NCBI RefSeq assembly: GCF_000308475.2
Contig: NZ_BAFT02000070.1
Location: 1 to 64,000 of the forward strand
DNA from: Nocardia brasiliensis NBRC 14402
GTDB taxonomy: Bacteria > Actinomycetota > Actinomycetes > Mycobacteriales > Mycobacteriaceae
Direction: 5' to 3'
Length of the DNA: 64,000 nt
Made by a program: the position numbers and the translations under genes. Position 1 is the stretch's first letter. Each line of letters begins with the position of its first letter. A model generated the notes under the pieces. It was not told the DNA's origin. It made no database searches and was given only the letters and a program-made list of their open reading frames with translations. Positions 41,529 to 50,670 of the stretch are shown piece by piece.

Positions 41529-43241
41529 ATGAGTACGCTGGCCGCGAATCCGGAGGTCCTCCGGATCGGCAACTGTTCCGGCTTCTACGGTGATCGGTTC
41601 AGCGCGATGCGCGAGATGCTCGAAGGTGGGCAGCTCGACGTGCTCACCGGGGACTACCTCGCCGAGTTGACCATGCTGATCCTCGGCCGGGACCGGATGA
41701 AGGACCCGAGCCTCGGTTACGCCAAGACCTTCGTCAAGCAGCTCGAGGACTGCCTCGGGCTGGCGTTGGAACGCAACGTGCAGATCGTCGCGAACGCAGG
41801 CGGTCTGAATCCCGCAGGGCTCGCGGAGCGACTGCGCAAGGTGGCCGCGGACCTCGGCCTCGACGCCAAGATCGCCTACGTCGAAGGCGACGATCTGGTC
41901 GGGCGCGCAAGCGAACTCGGCCTCGGCGCCCCGCTCACCGCCAATGCCTACCTCGGTGCCTGGGGCATCGTCGAATGCCTGCACGCCGGCGCCGATATCG
42001 TGGTGACCGGGCGGGTCACCGACGCGTCGGTGGTCGTCGGCCCGGCGGCCGCCCACTTCGGCTGGGGCCGAACCGATTACGACCAACTGGCGGGTGCGGT
42101 GGTGGCCGGGCACGTGATCGAGTGCAGCACCCAGGCCACCGGCGGCAACTTCGCCTTCTTCACCGAACTCGCCGATCTCGGCCGGCCCGGCTTCCCGATC
42201 GCCGAAATCCGCAGGGACGGCAGCAGTGTCATCACCAAGCACGAGGGCACCGGCGGCGCGGTCACGGTCGACACGGTCGCGGCGCAGCTCATGTACGAGA
42301 TCCAGGGCGCGCGCTACGCCGGGCCGGATGTCACGTCCCGGCTGGACACCGTGCGACTCGCCGCAGACGGCCCGGACCGGGTGCTGATCAGCGGTGTCGC
42401 CGGCGAGGCCCCGCCCGACACCCTGAAGGTCTCGCTGAACACCCTCGGCGGCTTCCGCAACGAGATGGCCTTCATCCTCACCGGACTCGATATCGAGGCG
42501 AAAGCCGAACTGGCGCAGCGGCAGTTGGAGTCCTGGCTGCCGAGCAAGCCCGCGGAGCTGGACTGGACACTGGCCCGCCTGGACCGGCCCGACGCCGACA
42601 CCGAGGAGCAGGCCAGCGCGCTGCTGCGCTGTGTGGTGCGCGACGCCGACCCGAACAAGGTGGGCCGTGCCTTCTCCAGCGTCGCCGTCGAATTGGCGCT
42701 CGCCAGCTACCCGGGGTGCAGCTTCACCACGCTGCCCGGCAACGGCTCGCCCTACGGGGTGTACACGCCGGGCTACGTCGCGGCCACCGAGGTGCCGCAC
42801 GTCGCGGTGCTGCCGGATGGTTCACGCACCGATATCGCGCCCCCCGCGGACACGCTGGCGTTGGCCGAGGTAAGCGCGCCCGCGCTGCCGGAACCGTTGG
42901 TGGGCAAGGAAACCCGGCGCGCACCGCTCGGCAGCATCGCGCTGGCGCGCAGCGGCGACAAGGGTGGCAACGCCAATGTCGGTGTCTGGGTGCGCACCGA
43001 GGACCAATGGCGTTGGCTGGTACACACACTCACCGTCGACCGGGTGAAAGAGCTGTTGCCCGAGGCCGCCACGCTGTCCGTGACCCGGCACATGCTGCCC
43101 AATCTGCGCGCGGTCAATTTCATCATCGAGGGACTGCTCGGACAGGGCGTCGCCTATCAGGCCCGATTCGACCCACAGGCCAAAGGACTCGGCGAATGGC
43201 TGCGGTCCCGTCATCTCGACATTCCATTGGAGTTTCTATGA
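41529..43241 (+). CDS. atuA: AtuA family protein (DUF1446), acyclic terpene utilisation type
   Basis: A 570-aa protein. The N-terminal domain (about 1-450) carries family features IGNCSGFYGDRFSAM, VANAGGLNPAGLA, VTGRVTDASVV, and ATGGNF. A short C-terminal domain (about 470-570) begins LGSIALARSGDKGGNANVG. Together this is the full-length AtuA layout known from the citronellol/geraniol pathway of Pseudomonas, where its enzymatic role is still unresolved. ATG 41529 follows GAGGAGG (41511-41517). It is the first gene of a seven-gene operon, overlapping the next gene by ATGA. Confidence 0.9.
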   Translation: MSTLAANPEVLRIGNCSGFYGDRFSAMREMLEGGQLDVLTGDYLAELTMLILGRDRMKDPSLGYAKTFVKQLEDCLGLALERNVQIVANAGGLNPAGLAERLRKVAADLGLDAKIAYVEGDDLVGRASELGLGAPLTANAYLGAWGIVECLHAGADIVVTGRVTDASVVVGPAAAHFGWGRTDYDQLAGAVVAGHVIECSTQATGGNFAFFTELADLGRPGFPIAEIRRDGSSVITKHEGTGGAVTVDTVAAQLMYEIQGARYAGPDVTSRLDTVRLAADGPDRVLISGVAGEAPPDTLKVSLNTLGGFRNEMAFILTGLDIEAKAELAQRQLESWLPSKPAELDWTLARLDRPDADTEEQASALLRCVVRDADPNKVGRAFSSVAVELALASYPGCSFTTLPGNGSPYGVYTPGYVAATEVPHVAVLPDGSRTDIAPPADTLALAEVSAPALPEPLVGKETRRAPLGSIALARSGDKGGNANVGVWVRTEDQWRWLVHTLTVDRVKELLPEAATLSVTRHMLPNLRAVNFIIEGLLGQGVAYQARFDPQAKGLGEWLRSRHLDIPLEFL

Positions 43242-44437
43242 ATTCAGTATCGCGAAGCGATTCCGTCGGGGGCGGCGGTCGGGCGACGGGTGGGCGTTGG
43301 AATACTCCTGAGCGGCGCGAATTGCGTGCCACGGTGCGCAGTTTCGCGGAGCGCGAGATCCTGCCCTATATGGACGAGTGGGAGCGCGACGGCGAGATCC
43401 CGCGCGAGTTGCACAAGAAGGCGGGTGCGCTGGGCCTGCTGGGCATCCAATTCCCGGAATCCGCGGGCGGTTCCGGCGGTGACGGTATCGACGCGATGAT
43501 CGTCTGCGAGGAACTGCACCAGGCGGGGGCCTCCGGCGGCTTGTTCGCCTCGTTGTTCACCTGCGGTATCGCGGTGCCGCACATGATCGCCGCGGGCAAC
43601 CCCGAGCAGATCGAGCGCTGGGTGCGCCCGACGCTGGCGGGGGAGAAGATCGGCTCGCTCGCCATCACCGAGCCCGGCGGCGGTTCCGATGTCGGCCACC
43701 TCACCACCACCGCGCGCCGTGACGGCGACCACTACATCGTCAACGGCGCCAAGACCTATATCACCTCGGCCTGCCGGGCCGACTACGTGGTCACCGCCGT
43801 CCGCACGGGCGGCCCCGGTTCGCAAGGGATTTCGCTGCTGGTGGTGGAGAAGGGCACGCCGGGCTTCACCGTGAGCCGCAAGCTGGACAAGATGGGCTGG
43901 CGCGCCTCCGACACCGCCGAACTGTCCTACGTGGACGTCCGGGTGCCTGCGGCGAACCTGGTCGGCGCGGAGAACTCCGGCTTCTTCCAGATCGCGGGCG
44001 CGTTCGTCAGCGAGCGGGTCGGCCTTGCGGTGCAGGCGTATTCGAGCGCGCAACGCTGCCTCGATCTCACCCTGGACTGGGTGCGCAGCCGGGAAACCTT
44101 CGGCCGCCCGCTGATCAGCAGGCAGGCCGTGCAGAACACGGTCACCGAGATGGCGCGGCGCATCGACGTCGCCCGCGTCTACACCCGGGATGTGGCCCAG
44201 CGCAGCGCGAACGGCGAGACCGACCTGATCGCCGAGGTCTGCTTCGCCAAGAACACCGCCGTCGAGGCGGGCGAATGGGTGGCCAACCAGGCGGTCCAGC
44301 TGTTCGGCGGCCTCGGCTACATGCGCGAATCCGAGATCGAACGCCAATACCGCGACATGCGCATCCTCGGCATCGGCGGTGGCACCACCGAAATCCTGAC
44401 CGGCCTTGCCGCCAAACGATTGGGGTACCAGTCTTGA
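43238..44437 (+). CDS. Acyl-CoA dehydrogenase (isovaleryl/citronellyl-CoA type), first copy
   Basis: A 399-aa flavoenzyme with the acyl-CoA dehydrogenase signature AITEPGGGSDVG and C-terminal VQLFGGLGYMRESEIERQYRD. The C-terminal position that holds the catalytic Glu in medium-chain enzymes is Gly here (IGGGTTEIL). Glu259 in SERVGLAV instead aligns with the catalytic Glu of isovaleryl-CoA dehydrogenase. This fits a branched-chain or citronellyl-CoA (AtuD-like) substrate. The first 20 residues are Gly/Ser-rich. The start overlaps the atuA stop (ATGA), and the stop overlaps the next start (TTGA). Confidence 0.92.
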   Translation: MNSVSRSDSVGGGGRATGGRWNTPERRELRATVRSFAEREILPYMDEWERDGEIPRELHKKAGALGLLGIQFPESAGGSGGDGIDAMIVCEELHQAGASGGLFASLFTCGIAVPHMIAAGNPEQIERWVRPTLAGEKIGSLAITEPGGGSDVGHLTTTARRDGDHYIVNGAKTYITSACRADYVVTAVRTGGPGSQGISLLVVEKGTPGFTVSRKLDKMGWRASDTAELSYVDVRVPAANLVGAENSGFFQIAGAFVSERVGLAVQAYSSAQRCLDLTLDWVRSRETFGRPLISRQAVQNTVTEMARRIDVARVYTRDVAQRSANGETDLIAEVCFAKNTAVEAGEWVANQAVQLFGGLGYMRESEIERQYRDMRILGIGGGTTEILTGLAAKRLGYQS

Positions 44438-46032
44438 CCACCCTGCGCAGCACATTGGACACCGCGTCGCCGGATTACGCGGCCGCGGCGGACGCCATGA
44501 CCGCCAAGCTCACCGAGGTGGAGGGGGAGTTCGCCAAGGCGATCGCGGGCGGCGGGCCGGAGAAGCTGGCCCGGCATCGCAAGCGCGGCAAGCTGACCGC
44601 GCGCGAGCGGATCGAGCTGCTCGTCGACGAGGATTCGCCGTTCCTGGAGCTGTGCCCGCTGGCGGGGTGGGGCAGCGAATTCCACGTCGGCGCGAGCACC
44701 ATCGCGGGCATCGGGATCGTGGAGGGCGTCGAATGCATGATCGTCGCGCCCGACCCGACCGTGCGCGGCGGCACGTCGAACCCGTGGACGCTGCGAAAGA
44801 CGTTGCGGATCAACGACATCGTGCGGGAGAACCGGTTGCCGGTGATCTCGCTGGTGGAGTCCGGCGGCGCGGACCTGCCGACGCAGAAGGAAGTCTTCGT
44901 GCCCGGCGGTCGCATGTTCCGCGACCTCACCCGCGCCTCCGCGGCCGGAATCCCCACCATCGCACTGGTTTTCGGTAACTCGACCGCGGGTGGCGCCTAC
45001 ATTCCCGGCATGTCCGATCACGTAGTGATGATCAAGGAGCGCTCCAAGGTGTTCCTCGGCGGACCGCCACTGGTCAAGATGGCGACGGGAGAGGAGTCCG
45101 ACGACGAATCGCTCGGCGGCGCCGATATGCACGCCCGCGTCTCGGGCCTGGCCGACTACTACGCGATCGACGAGCAGGACGCGATCCGGCTCGGCCGCGC
45201 CATCGTCCGCAGGCTGAACTGGCGCAAGCAGGGCCCGGCGCCGCGCCCGAGCGTGCTCGAGCCGCTGTACGACCCCGAGGATCTGCTCGGCATCGTGCCC
45301 TCGGATCTGAAGATCCCGTTCGACCCGCGCGAGGTGATCGCGCGCATCGTGGACGGCTCCGATTTCGACGAGTTCAAGCCGCTGTACGGCAGCAGCCTGG
45401 TCACCGGTTGGGCGGAGCTGCACGGCTATCCGATCGGCATCCTGGCCAACGCGCGGGGCGTGCTGTTCTCCGAGGAATCGCAGAAGGCCACCCAGTTCAT
45501 CCAGCTGGCGAACAAGACCGACACGCCACTGCTGTTCCTGCACAACACCACCGGCTACATGGTCGGCAAAGAGTACGAGCAGAAGGGCATCATCAAGCAC
45601 GGTGCGATGATGATCAACGCGGTGTCCAATTCGACGGTGCCGCATATCTCGGTGCTCATGGGCGCCTCCTACGGCGCCGGGCACTACGGCATGTGCGGCC
45701 GGGCTTACGACCCACGTTTCGTCTTCGCCTGGCCCAGTGCGAAATCCGCCGTGATGGGTGGCGCGCAGCTGGCCGGTGTCATCTCGATCGTGAGCCGGGC
45801 GTCGGCCGAGGCCAAGGGTCAGCCGTTCAACGAGGAGGCCGACGCCGGGATGCGCGCCATGGTCGAGGCGCAGATCGAGGCCGAGTCGCTGGCCATGTTC
45901 ATGTCCGGTCGCCTCTACGACGACGGTGTCATCGATCCGCGCGATACCCGCACCGTGCTGGGAATGTCCTTGTCGGCCATTCACAATGCCCCGATCAAGG
46001 GCGCCGACGGCTTCGGCGTCTTCCGAATGTGA
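44434..46032 (+). CDS. Acyl-CoA carboxylase beta (carboxyltransferase) subunit
   Basis: A 532-aa carboxyltransferase subunit of methylcrotonyl/geranyl-CoA carboxylase type. It has the crotonase-like oxyanion regions LVESGGADLPTQ with GNSTAGGAYIPGMSD in the N-half, and LHNTTGYMVGKEYEQKGI with MGASYGAGHYGMCGRAYDP in the C-half. The GASYGAGHYGMCGRAY region is typical of MCC/GCC beta rather than propionyl-CoA carboxylase. TTG 44434 overlaps the preceding stop. It is paired with the alpha subunit 8 bp downstream. In an AtuA operon this would carboxylate cis-geranyl-CoA (AtuC role), but methylcrotonyl-CoA remains possible. Confidence 0.92.
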   Translation: MTTLRSTLDTASPDYAAAADAMTAKLTEVEGEFAKAIAGGGPEKLARHRKRGKLTARERIELLVDEDSPFLELCPLAGWGSEFHVGASTIAGIGIVEGVECMIVAPDPTVRGGTSNPWTLRKTLRINDIVRENRLPVISLVESGGADLPTQKEVFVPGGRMFRDLTRASAAGIPTIALVFGNSTAGGAYIPGMSDHVVMIKERSKVFLGGPPLVKMATGEESDDESLGGADMHARVSGLADYYAIDEQDAIRLGRAIVRRLNWRKQGPAPRPSVLEPLYDPEDLLGIVPSDLKIPFDPREVIARIVDGSDFDEFKPLYGSSLVTGWAELHGYPIGILANARGVLFSEESQKATQFIQLANKTDTPLLFLHNTTGYMVGKEYEQKGIIKHGAMMINAVSNSTVPHISVLMGASYGAGHYGMCGRAYDPRFVFAWPSAKSAVMGGAQLAGVISIVSRASAEAKGQPFNEEADAGMRAMVEAQIEAESLAMFMSGRLYDDGVIDPRDTRTVLGMSLSAIHNAPIKGADGFGVFRM

Positions 46033-46040
46033 GGGATCAG

Positions 46041-48044
46041 ATGCCAATCTCGAGTGTCCTGGTTGCCAATCGGGGTGAGATCGCTCGCCGCGTGTTCGCC
46101 ACCTGCCGGCGGACCGGTCTGAGCACCGTCGCGGTCTATTCGGACGCGGACGCGGCCGCCCCGCATGTGGCGGAGGCGGATTCGGCGGTCCGGCTGCCCG
46201 GCAACACCCCGGCCGAAACCTACCTGCGCGGTGATCTGATCATCGAGGCGGCGCTGTCCGCGGGCGCCGACGCCGTACACCCCGGCTACGGATTCATGTC
46301 CGAGAACGCCGATTTCGCGAAGGCGGTGCTCGCGGCGGGGCTGATCTGGATCGGCCCGCCGGTCGAGGCGATCGAGCAGATGGGCTCCAAGGTCGCCTCG
46401 AAGAAGATGATGGACGCCGCGGGCGTCCCCGTGCTCGCCGAGCTGGACCCGGCCGAAGTCACCGAGGATCATCTGCCGGTCCTGATCAAGGCGTCCGCGG
46501 GCGGCGGTGGGCGCGGCATGCGGGTGGTCCGCAGCCTGGCGGAGTTGACCCCGCAGCTCGAAGGGGCGCGGCGCGAGGCCGAGTCGGCCTTCGGCGATCC
46601 GACGGTGTTCTGCGAGCGGTACCTCGAAACCGGCAGGCATATCGAGGTGCAGGTGATGGCCGATACGCACGGCACCATCTGGGCGGTCGGCGAGCGCGAA
46701 TGCTCCATCCAGCGCAGGCACCAGAAGGTCGTCGAGGAGGCGCCCTCGCCGCTGGTCGAGCGCACCGAAGGGATGCGCGAGCGGCTGTTCGAGGCGGCGC
46801 GGCTGGCCGCCGGCGCGATCGATTACACCGGCGCGGGCACGGTGGAATTCCTCGCCGACGAGCGCGGCGAATTCTTCTTCCTCGAGATGAATACCCGTTT
46901 GCAGGTGGAACATCCGGTCACCGAGTGCACCACCGGCCTGGATCTGGTTCGCCTGCAACTCGACGTGGCCGACGGCGCCGCGCTGCCGTCGGAACCGCCT
47001 GCGATGCACGGGCATTCGATCGAGGTCCGGCTCTACGCCGAGGATCCGGCGCAGGACTGGCAACCGCAGAGCGGCACTGTGCACCGACTCGACATCCCGT
47101 TGGTGCGTACCGAATTCGATCTGCTCGACCGTCCGGGCATCCGGCTGGACACCGGCGTGGTGGACGGTTCGGTCGTCGGCGTGCACTACGACCCGATGCT
47201 GGCCAAAGTCATCTCCTACGCCGAAACCCGCGACGAGGCGGCGCGGCTGCTGGCGACCGCGTTGCACCGGGCAAAGATCCACGGCCTGGTGACCAACCGC
47301 GACCTGCTGGTCCGGGTGCTGCGTCACCCGGCCTTTCTGGCCGGGGACACCGATACCGCGTTCTTCGGCACGCACGGATTGGACACGCTGGCAGCGCCTT
47401 TGGTGTCCGAAGCCGACGAGGCGCTGTCGCTGGTCGCGGCCGCGCTCGCCGACGCCGCGGCGAACCGCGTCGCCGCCCGGGCCGGCGGTGGACTGCCCAG
47501 CGGCTGGCGCAACCTGCCGTCGCAGTCGACGCACAAGCTGTTCGAGAGCCGTACCAGCGGCACGCACGATATCGGCTACCGCTACACCCGCGGGGTGGTC
47601 GCGGTGGACGGCCACGACGGGCTCGAACTCGTCGAATCGCGTGCCGACCGCGTGGTGCTCGCGGTGCCGGGCGAAAGAGGCTCGGTCCGTAGGCATTTCG
47701 CCGTCGCCAGGTACGGCGATCTGGTGTGCGTGGACTCGCCGCTCGGGCCGGTCAGCGCGCGCAAACTGCCGCGCTTCAGTGATCCGGCCGACCAGGTGGC
47801 CACCGGCTCCCTGCTCGCGCCCATGCCCGGCAGCGTGATCCGGCTCGGCGCCGAGGTCGGCAGCCGGGTCGAACAGGGCCAGCCCATCCTGTGGCTGGAG
47901 GCGATGAAGATGGAGCACACCATCGCCGCCCCCGCCGCCGGCGTGCTCAGCGCCGTCAATGTCACCGTCGGCCAGCAGGTCGACGTAGGCGCCGTCCTTG
48001 CCGTCGTCGATCCCGCCGAGAGCAACGAACACCAGGAGTCCTGA
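46041..48044 (+). CDS. Acyl-CoA carboxylase alpha subunit (biotin carboxylase + BCCP)
   Basis: A 667-aa subunit. The biotin carboxylase domain (about 1-445) shows VLVANRGEIARRVF, HPGYGFMSENADFA, the ATP-grasp loop KASAGGGGRGMR, and EMNTRLQVEHPVTE. A linker/BT region follows, and the C-terminal biotinyl domain carries EAMKMEH with the biotinylated Lys. It supplies carboxybiotin to the beta subunit encoded just upstream. The architecture matches methylcrotonyl- or geranyl-CoA carboxylase alpha (AtuF role). ATG 46041 has GAGGGA just ahead. The next gene starts immediately after its stop. Confidence 0.93.
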   Translation: MPISSVLVANRGEIARRVFATCRRTGLSTVAVYSDADAAAPHVAEADSAVRLPGNTPAETYLRGDLIIEAALSAGADAVHPGYGFMSENADFAKAVLAAGLIWIGPPVEAIEQMGSKVASKKMMDAAGVPVLAELDPAEVTEDHLPVLIKASAGGGGRGMRVVRSLAELTPQLEGARREAESAFGDPTVFCERYLETGRHIEVQVMADTHGTIWAVGERECSIQRRHQKVVEEAPSPLVERTEGMRERLFEAARLAAGAIDYTGAGTVEFLADERGEFFFLEMNTRLQVEHPVTECTTGLDLVRLQLDVADGAALPSEPPAMHGHSIEVRLYAEDPAQDWQPQSGTVHRLDIPLVRTEFDLLDRPGIRLDTGVVDGSVVGVHYDPMLAKVISYAETRDEAARLLATALHRAKIHGLVTNRDLLVRVLRHPAFLAGDTDTAFFGTHGLDTLAAPLVSEADEALSLVAAALADAAANRVAARAGGGLPSGWRNLPSQSTHKLFESRTSGTHDIGYRYTRGVVAVDGHDGLELVESRADRVVLAVPGERGSVRRHFAVARYGDLVCVDSPLGPVSARKLPRFSDPADQVATGSLLAPMPGSVIRLGAEVGSRVEQGQPILWLEAMKMEHTIAAPAAGVLSAVNVTVGQQVDVGAVLAVVDPAESNEHQES

Positions 48045-49205
48045 ATGAGCTTTGTCGAGACTGAAGAACAGCAAGCGCTGAGAACGGCTGTTGCGGCGCT
48101 GGCCGCGAAGTACAACTATCGCGACTACGTGCTGCCGAAAGCCCGCGCCAACGAGCCGCTCACCGAATTGTGGGACGAGGCAGGCAAACTCGGCTTCCTC
48201 GGGGTGAATCTGCCGGAGGAGTACGGCGGCGGTGGCGCGGGGCTCTACGAGCTGGCGCTGGTGATGGAGGAGCTGTCCGCGCAGGGCGCGGGGCTGCTGC
48301 TGATGGTGGTCTCCCCGGCCATCTGCGGCACCATCATCACCAAGTACGGCACCGACGAGCAGAAGCAGACCTGGCTGCCCAAACTCGGTGACGGCAGCGG
48401 CAAAATGGTGTTCGGCATCACGGAGCCGGACGCGGGTTCCAATTCGCACCAGATCACCACCACCGCGCGCCGCGACGGCGAGGAGTGGATCCTCAACGGC
48501 CGCAAGATCTTCATCTCCGGGGTGGATCAGGCCGAGGCCGTGCTGATCGTCTCGCGTACCGAGGATCACAAGACCGGCAAGCTCAAGCCCGCGCTGTTCA
48601 TCGTGCCGACCGATGCCGCAGGCTTCCACAAGACGCCGCAGGAAATGGACATCATCGAGCCGGATCATCAGTTCACGCTGTTCCTCGATGACGTGCGGCT
48701 GCCGGCGAACGCGCTGGTGGGCAAGGAAGACGCCGCGCTGATGCAGTTGTTCGCCGGTCTGAACCCGGAGCGGGTGATGGGTGCCGCGATGGCGATCGGC
48801 CTGGGCCGCTACGCCATCGATCGTGCGGTGGAGTACGCCAAGGAGCGCACGGTGTGGAAGACGCCGATCGGTGCGCACCAAGGCATCTCGCATCCGCTGG
48901 CGCAGGTGAAAATCGAGCTGGAGCTGGCCAAGCTGATGATGCGCAAGGCCGCGACGCTCTACGACCTCGGCGACGAGATGGGTGCCGCCGAGGCCGCGAA
49001 CATGGCGAAATACGCTGCGGCGGAGGCGAGTATCAAGGCGCTGGATCAGGCCATCCAGACCCACGGCGGCGCGGGCCTGACCAAGGAGTACGGCCTGGCC
49101 GCGATGCTGGCCGCCGCGCGCATCGGCCGGATCGCCCCGGTCAGCCGGGAAATGGTGCTGAACTTCGTCGCGCAGTACTCGCTCGGCCTGCCCAAGTCCT
49201 ACTGA
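48045..49205 (+). CDS. Acyl-CoA dehydrogenase, second copy
   Basis: A 386-aa acyl-CoA dehydrogenase. GITEPDAGSNSHQ is the FAD-contact signature and THGGAGLTKEYGLA the C-terminal one. Glu242 in NPERVMGAA occupies the isovaleryl-type catalytic position, as in the first copy. The C-terminal end RIGRIAPVSREMVLNF differs from the first copy, so the two are probably not redundant and may act at different steps of the same branched-chain pathway. It starts directly at the preceding stop codon, with no gap. Confidence 0.92.
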   Translation: MSFVETEEQQALRTAVAALAAKYNYRDYVLPKARANEPLTELWDEAGKLGFLGVNLPEEYGGGGAGLYELALVMEELSAQGAGLLLMVVSPAICGTIITKYGTDEQKQTWLPKLGDGSGKMVFGITEPDAGSNSHQITTTARRDGEEWILNGRKIFISGVDQAEAVLIVSRTEDHKTGKLKPALFIVPTDAAGFHKTPQEMDIIEPDHQFTLFLDDVRLPANALVGKEDAALMQLFAGLNPERVMGAAMAIGLGRYAIDRAVEYAKERTVWKTPIGAHQGISHPLAQVKIELELAKLMMRKAATLYDLGDEMGAAEAANMAKYAAAEASIKALDQAIQTHGGAGLTKEYGLAAMLAAARIGRIAPVSREMVLNFVAQYSLGLPKSY

Positions 49206-49214
49206 CCACGTCCG

Positions 49215-49250
49215 CCCGCCGGGGGTGCCGAGCGCGGTACCCCCGGCGGG
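49215..49250 (+). terminator. Intra-operon hairpin
   Basis: A perfect 12-bp stem CCCGCCGGGGGT/ACCCCCGGCGGG (49215-49226 with 49239-49250) sits between the second acyl-CoA dehydrogenase and the enoyl-CoA hydratase genes, ending 15 bp before the latter's ATG. No T-tract is present. It may lower expression of the last two genes or protect the upstream message. Confidence 0.65.
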
Positions 49251-49265
49251 GCGACAGGAGACTCG

Positions 49266-50048
49266 ATGACCGAGACATCCACCGCGCCCTACGTCCGCTA
49301 CGACGTCGCCGACGGTTTCGCGACGCTCACGCTGGATTCGCCGCACAACCGCAACGCGCTGTCGTCGAAGCTGGTGGCCGAACTCTTGCAGGGCCTCGAT
49401 GCGGCCGCGGCCGATGACAAGGTGCGCGGCATCGTCCTCGCCCACACCGGCAACACGTTCTGTGCGGGCGCCGACCTGTCCGAGGCCAGTAACGCCGATC
49501 CCGCGGTGGCCGCCGACGAGCGCACCCGCGTGATGATCGGCGTGCTGCGCCGCTTGATCGCCACGCCCAAGCCGGTGATCGCGCAGATCGACGGCAACGT
49601 GCGGGCCGGTGGGATGGGCATCGTCGCGGCCTGCGATATCGCGGTGGCCGGGCCGACGAGTAGTTTCGCGCTCACCGAGGTGCGCATCGGGCTGGCCCCG
49701 TTCATGATTTCGCTCACCCTGCTGCCGCGCCTGAGCTCGCGGGCGGCGTCGCGCTACTTCTTGACCGGGGAGAAGTTCGATGCCGCGGTGGCCGAGCAGA
49801 TCGGGCTGATCAGCACCGCCGCGGCCGATCCGGTGGCCGAGGTGGCGCGGCTGCGCGCGGAGCTGCGCAAAGGCTCGCCGCAGGGGCTGGCCGAGAGCAA
49901 GCGGCTGGTCAACGCGGCCATGCTGGCCGAGTTCGACACCTCGGCCGAGGAACTCGCGCAACGCTCGGCGAGCTTCTTCGGCACCCCCGAGGTGCACGAG
50001 GGCATGCTGGCCTTCCTGCAGCGCCGTCCCGCGAGCTGGGCAGAATAG
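49266..50048 (+). CDS. Enoyl-CoA hydratase/isomerase family protein
   Basis: A 260-aa crotonase-fold enzyme. The oxyanion hole segments are AHTGNTFCAGADLSE and NVRAGGMGIVAACDIAVAG. The usual catalytic Glu pair is not fully evident: TEVRIGLAP supplies one Glu. In an Atu-type pathway it would hydrate isohexenylglutaconyl-CoA (AtuE role); in leucine degradation, methylglutaconyl-CoA. ATG 49266 is preceded by ACAGGAGA. The TetR regulator gene starts 5 bp after its stop. Confidence 0.9.
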   Translation: MTETSTAPYVRYDVADGFATLTLDSPHNRNALSSKLVAELLQGLDAAAADDKVRGIVLAHTGNTFCAGADLSEASNADPAVAADERTRVMIGVLRRLIATPKPVIAQIDGNVRAGGMGIVAACDIAVAGPTSSFALTEVRIGLAPFMISLTLLPRLSSRAASRYFLTGEKFDAAVAEQIGLISTAAADPVAEVARLRAELRKGSPQGLAESKRLVNAAMLAEFDTSAEELAQRSASFFGTPEVHEGMLAFLQRRPASWAE

Positions 50049-50053
50049 CCCTC

Positions 50054-50668
50054 ATGGCGACACCCCACGAACCCAAGCAGGACCGCAGCCGAGCCACCCG
50101 GCAGCGCCTGCTGGAGGCGACCATCGACTGCCTGGCCGAAACGGGCTGGGCGGCGGCGACGGTCGCGGTGGTCGCCGAGCGGGCGGGGGTGTCCCGGGGC
50201 GCGGCCCAGCATCACTTCCCCACCAGGGAGGATCTGATCACCGCCGCGCTCGAGTACATGTTCGACACCAGGACCCAGCAGGCCAAGGACGAGGCGGTGG
50301 CCATGGCCGAGGTGGCCAGCGGGGTCGGCCGCACCGAGGCGGTGGTCGCCGGGCTGGTCGAGTCGTACACCAGCCCGCTGTTCAAGGCGGCGTTGCAGGT
50401 GTGGACGCACGCGGCCGCCGATCCGGCGCTGCGGGAGCGAATCGTCCCGCTCGAAGCCAAGTTCGGCCGGATCTCGCACCGGCGCGCGGTGGAGGCGCTC
50501 GGGGTGGACGACTCCGATCCGGTCACCCATCATCTGGTCCAGGCCACGCTGGACATGGCGCGCGGGCTCGGCCTGGCCGACGTGCTCACCGACGACTCCG
50601 CGCGGCGCAAGGACATCGTGCAGCAGTGGGCGGCGACGCTGCACGAGGCGCTGCACGCCCGCGGCTGA
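50054..50668 (+). CDS. TetR-family transcriptional regulator (operon regulator)
   Basis: A 204-aa regulator with the N-terminal TetR helix-turn-helix: RQRLLEATIDCLAETGW, then VAVVAERAGVSRGAAQHHFPTREDLITAAL. The ligand-binding C-terminal half is helical and family-variable. It is the last gene of the atuA operon (5 bp after the hydratase gene), so it probably controls that operon in response to an acyl-CoA, as AtuR does in Pseudomonas; this is inference from position. Confidence 0.9.
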   Translation: MATPHEPKQDRSRATRQRLLEATIDCLAETGWAAATVAVVAERAGVSRGAAQHHFPTREDLITAALEYMFDTRTQQAKDEAVAMAEVASGVGRTEAVVAGLVESYTSPLFKAALQVWTHAAADPALRERIVPLEAKFGRISHRRAVEALGVDDSDPVTHHLVQATLDMARGLGLADVLTDDSARRKDIVQQWAATLHEALHARG

Positions 50669-50670
50669 GA

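Noticed and set aside
45981..49997. A 1338-codon open frame on the minus strand
   Set aside because: It lies opposite four well-supported genes and is His/Arg/Gly-rich with no family similarity; it is a GC-bias shadow.
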